NCBI GenBank assembly: GCA_045576355.1
Contig: JAZNGG010000012.1
Coordinates: forward strand, 1-64,000
DNA length: 64,000 nt
Reading direction: 5' to 3'
DNA from: Liminaster sp045576355
Lineage (GTDB): Bacteria; Bacteroidota; Bacteroidia; Bacteroidales; UBA3663
In this document: one piece after another, positions 61,166 through 64,000 of the stretch
Layout: each line of letters opens with the position of its first letter
Numbering within the stretch: the first letter of the stretch is position 1
Program-made: the position numbers and the translations under genes
The notes under the pieces: model-generated
What the model saw: the letters and a program-made list of their open reading frames with translations, nothing else
What the model was told of the DNA's origin: nothing
Databases searched by the model: none

Positions 61166-62383
61166 TTAATAATCTCCCAATAACCATTTATATAAATCAA
61201 TATACTTATAATATTGTTTGTCTTTATTATACTTCTCTACTGCCTTTTCTCGGCAAGCAGCGGAATAATACTCTTTTCCTCTACTCTCCACTACACGGAT
61301 GGCCTGCAACATAGCATCCAAATCCCCTTGAGGAACAACAAATCCGGTCTTCTCATCCACAGATTCTACACTACCTCCAGTTTGAAAAGTAATTACCGGA
61401 GTGCCACAAGCTAATGCCTCAATATTCGTAGTAGGGAAATTATCCTCCAAAGTCGGATTAATAAATACATCTGCAGCGGAATAATATTCAGCTAACTCTT
61501 GAGGGCTATTAGTTCTTAAAACACCAATACAATTATTTTTGGGGAGTAGATGTTGTTGACTCTTTTCCATGCCGACAAAGACCAAAACCTCATCATCTTG
61601 AAGCAGGGAGGGTAATGTCAACAAATAGTCTCTTCCTTTAAGAGGAGAAAAATACATCGCCATCGCCAAAATCATTTTCTTTCCGGCAATACCCAACTTT
61701 GTCTTCGCATCTTTTCCCGATGGTTTGAAAATGTCCGTATTCACTCCGTTATTAATAACTTCTACGGGATATTCCTTTAGAAAAGACTCCCTTGTTAAGT
61801 TCGCCAACCATTGAGAAGGAGTCACTAATTTCAGTTTCTTAACTTCCTGAAAAGCTCGTTTTTTATCCGCATAATTCTTACGGCTTCTAGCGGAAAACCA
61901 CGAATATGGATAACGATGCTTTAATTTACAACTATAACAACCCGATTTCCACTTTTCACATCTCTCATAATCGAAATAAGCACACCACCCTGTAAATGAC
62001 CAACAATCATGTAACGTCCAAACCACAGGGATACTCTTCTGCTTAATATAATCAAATAACATTTCGACATGAACATAATGATTATGAATATTATGCAGAT
62101 GAATAATATCCGGCTTCACTTCATCTATGTATTTCAATAATTTCTTTGTTTCATACTCATTATAAAAACCATGACGAGCAAATAATCGCGTCCTTAATAT
62201 ATTCAGTTTACGACGAATTGTCCCCTGCAAACACAACGTATGAGAATCGTTATGCGAAATCGTTTCACACCCATAAGCAACATACGATTCGATCCCCACT
62301 TGCTCACTAAGTACACGAAGATCATATACAATTCTCCCTGTACTGCCAAATTTGTAAAATGTATTTATCTGAAGAACTATCAT
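61166..62383 (-). CDS. glycosyltransferase family 4
   Basis: A 405-aa GT-B enzyme. 'QINTFYKFGSTGRIVYDLR' at the N-terminus, 'DIIHLHNIHNHYVHV' and 'VWTLHDCWSFTGWCAYF' with a Cys-rich pocket typical of this subgroup, and the C-terminal donor domain with 'FINPTLEDNFPTTNIEALACGTPVITFQTGG' (E..E motif). Its ATG overlaps the stop of the acetyltransferase gene upstream, so they are translationally coupled. Confidence 0.93.
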   Translation of the reverse strand: MIVLQINTFYKFGSTGRIVYDLRVLSEQVGIESYVAYGCETISHNDSHTLCLQGTIRRKLNILRTRLFARHGFYNEYETKKLLKYIDEVKPDIIHLHNIHNHYVHVEMLFDYIKQKSIPVVWTLHDCWSFTGWCAYFDYERCEKWKSGCYSCKLKHRYPYSWFSARSRKNYADKKRAFQEVKKLKLVTPSQWLANLTRESFLKEYPVEVINNGVNTDIFKPSGKDAKTKLGIAGKKMILAMAMYFSPLKGRDYLLTLPSLLQDDEVLVFVGMEKSQQHLLPKNNCIGVLRTNSPQELAEYYSAADVFINPTLEDNFPTTNIEALACGTPVITFQTGGSVESVDEKTGFVVPQGDLDAMLQAIRVVESRGKEYYSAACREKAVEKYNKDKQYYKYIDLYKWLLGDY

Positions 62384-63000
62384 TTTGATTCTCTTAGATA
62401 CTTAATTACTTGACAAGGATTACCAGCAGCTATACAATCTTCCGGAATATCCTTTGACACAACACTTCCTGCTCCGATAATTGATCTCGCACCTATATGA
62501 ACACCTTTTAAAATAAAACAGGAAGCCCCAATAAGGACATCATCTTCTATAACGACTCCCTTACATTTGGTGTTTTCTTTATCTAATAAATACTCTCGTC
62601 TTCTCTCATAATTAAGACTATGGCAATCCGTATCTAAAACTATACAATTAGCTCCGATTTTTACATTATTACCAATACAAATAGATTTATCTACCCAAAT
62701 ACATGAAGAACTCATCCCAACATCATTCCCTATTTTCAAAGAAGCTCCATTATTTACGAAAATCGAACAACGCAAATTTCGTCCTATAGGATTGATATTT
62801 TCTCCACTCCATGCAACAAAATTATCTCCGATCGAAATTTCACCATTCTTATAGAGCTTTAAATAAAACCGATTATGGATCAAAAGATTTTTACCGAATT
62901 TCACTCCGACACTCCACAACATTAGTCTATTAAAATAGGTATAGAAATATTGTCTGATAAATCGAGGTAAAAAAGTTAATTTAAATATGATTTGAGACAT
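62380..63000 (-). CDS. hexapeptide-repeat acyltransferase (LbH fold)
   Basis: A 206-aa protein with left-handed beta-helix repeats: 'ISIGDNFVAWSGENI', 'LKIGNDVGMSSSCIWVDKSICIGNNVKIGANCIVLDTDCHS', 'VIEDDVLIGASCFILKGVHIGARSIIGAGSVVSKDIPEDCIAAGNPCQVIKY'. The His in DTDCHS is the likely catalytic base of WbbJ/maltose-O-acetyltransferase-like enzymes. It acetylates a sugar of the surface glycan using acetyl-CoA. Coupled to the GT4 gene downstream. Confidence 0.92.
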   Translation of the reverse strand: MSQIIFKLTFLPRFIRQYFYTYFNRLMLWSVGVKFGKNLLIHNRFYLKLYKNGEISIGDNFVAWSGENINPIGRNLRCSIFVNNGASLKIGNDVGMSSSCIWVDKSICIGNNVKIGANCIVLDTDCHSLNYERRREYLLDKENTKCKGVVIEDDVLIGASCFILKGVHIGARSIIGAGSVVSKDIPEDCIAAGNPCQVIKYLRESK

Positions 63001-63146
63001 GATAATTTATCATTAATAGGTTTTAGTGTTAATAAAATAAGAATAACGGCTCAATAATCATCATCCTAATAGAATTAATTAATCTTCATCTCTGAGTATA
63101 TTTCAATTAGACTTACTTTCATTATTCAAATACAATAATAAATTAA

Positions 63147-63881
63147 CTACTTTATCTTTAGTAATTTATTTTTAATATAAGAATATGTCTTCAGTAATTT
63201 ATTGCCATTATGTAACATTAACCATGTTCTAAGACGACCTTTGCCATCCATCCATGTTCCATCGTAGTGATGGATACTTTTAGTATTTTGAGTTAACAAC
63301 AAAGTACCATTAAAACGATTTATCGGACAAAAATATTCTGTAGGATATATTGTAATTCCTTCTATCGATTGTAACCGATTTTCACATATAAAACCTTTGT
63401 CCTCCAAAAGATGTGTAGTAATAGTCACTACCGTTGGCATATCCTTAGATTTAAAATCAAACGTCATCTTTTCGTAAATATTAAGTAATGACTTCAAAAA
63501 CGGATTAAATGCTTTAGTGCCTATTACTAACCCTGGAGCAACATAAAAAAGATTTCCTCCCTCTTCATGTTCTAACGCCATAAAATCACCTTTTTCAATG
63601 ATATCTGACATATCTGCTATAACTTCTACATCCGTATCGAAGTAAAGACCTCCGTACTTATATAAAACATAAAATCGAGCAAAGTCACTTACAAATGCAT
63701 ATTTTTTCTTCGCATAAGCATCCCTAGTATATGGAATAATATTAACATCAAAATTTTCTTCATTCCATAACTTTATTTCATAATCAGGGAAATACTTTCT
63801 CCATGTCTTAATATACTTTTTTGTTTTCTTCGGCAAAGGATTATTTCCGAACCAACAATAGTGAATAATCTTAGGGATCAT
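63147..63881 (-). CDS. GT32-type glycosyltransferase with DXD motif
   Basis: A 244-aa protein starting at the ATG of 'MIPKIIHYCWFGNNPLPKK' (63881); an upstream TTG at 63929 would add 16 residues with no family similarity. The DXD sugar-nucleotide site is in 'YKYGGLYFDTDVEVI', preceded by 'YAFVSDFARFYVL', both typical of the Gly_transf_sug (OCH1/mannosyltransferase-like) family. Ends in a basic helix. It is the most upstream gene seen of the polysaccharide locus; a -7-like TACATTTG lies on the minus strand at 63962-63969. Confidence 0.92.
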   Translation of the reverse strand: MIPKIIHYCWFGNNPLPKKTKKYIKTWRKYFPDYEIKLWNEENFDVNIIPYTRDAYAKKKYAFVSDFARFYVLYKYGGLYFDTDVEVIADMSDIIEKGDFMALEHEEGGNLFYVAPGLVIGTKAFNPFLKSLLNIYEKMTFDFKSKDMPTVVTITTHLLEDKGFICENRLQSIEGITIYPTEYFCPINRFNGTLLLTQNTKSIHHYDGTWMDGKGRLRTWLMLHNGNKLLKTYSYIKNKLLKIK

Positions 63882-64000
63882 ATATTTTTTATTATAAGAT
63901 TTATCAATTCCTTTTTTTCTATCCAACAAGCTCTAGAAACTAAAATACGGGGAATCATAAGCAAATGTAAATACCTTACAATAAGTTGCTGTTTTGTTGA

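Noticed and set aside
1..64000. CRISPR arrays, prophage modules, complete IS elements, rRNA genes
   Set aside because: No regularly spaced repeats, phage structural genes, transposase frames or rRNA sequence were found; only the MITE-like element and short repeats are present.

Overview
The window looks like a chromosomal segment from a low-GC member of the Bacteroidales (Bacteroidetes). Evidence is direct and mixed. Many promoters have the Bacteroidetes -33 TTTG / -7 TAnnTTTG layout with about 20 bp spacing. There are many lipoproteins with a Cys at residues 19-25, DUF4296 and UpxY-type proteins, a FeoA-FeoB fusion, a SusR-like membrane AraC regulator and a biotin-dependent acyl-CoA carboxylase operon. 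A PorE-like protein and two secreted enzymes with type IX secretion (T9SS) C-terminal sorting domains point to a T9SS-bearing lineage (Porphyromonas/Tannerella/Barnesiella/Prevotella-like). The species cannot be named from this sequence.

Layout. 1-0.14 kb: end of a tRNA operon (Thr, Asn). 0.4-5.8 kb: a lipoprotein, then fumarase, SlyD-like isomerase, chorismate synthase and a clostripain-family lipoprotein. 5.8-8.2 kb: exported PL1 pectate lyase with a BIG2 lipoprotein. 8.25-16.3 kb: a long minus-strand operon ileS - TraR/DksA-like - lspA - DUF4296 lipoprotein - dacB - UpxY-like NusG paralogue. 16.7-22.5 kb: C10 protease, SPOR lipoprotein and a large pectinesterase-like beta-helix protein. 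22.7-28.4 kb: fucO and a lipoprotein pullulanase, divergent from a SusR-like regulator. 28.5-34.2 kb: S4-domain protein, LTA-synthase-like enzyme, lipoprotein, tRNA-Pro, nitroreductase lipoprotein and a uracil-DNA-glycosylase-like protein.

34.2-34.5 kb: a 268-bp MITE-like element with 17-bp terminal inverted repeats and a 9-bp target duplication. 34.6-38.1 kb: acyl-CoA carboxylase operon (carboxyltransferase, biotin carrier, biotin carboxylase), probably methylmalonyl-CoA/propionyl-CoA chemistry. 38.3-43.5 kb: feoAB, a FeoB-associated Cys-rich peptide and a GH35 beta-galactosidase behind a DtxR-type palindromic operator. 44-46 kb: porE-like T9SS lipoprotein.

46.0-52.0 kb: a tight five-gene catabolic operon (SSS symporter, DapA-family aldolase, Fe-alcohol dehydrogenase, PdxA2, DUF1537 kinase). 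It resembles four-carbon sugar-acid (threonate/erythronate) pathways but has extra aldolase and dehydrogenase steps. This is the best candidate for an undescribed pathway here. 52.3-53.9 kb: POT peptide transporter. 54.2-64 kb: an AT-rich surface-polysaccharide locus on the minus strand. It contains a glycosyltransferase-nucleotidyltransferase fusion, acyltransferases, GT2/GT4/GT32 glycosyltransferases, an inserted AlbA_2/Schlafen ATPase gene and one gene broken by an internal deletion.
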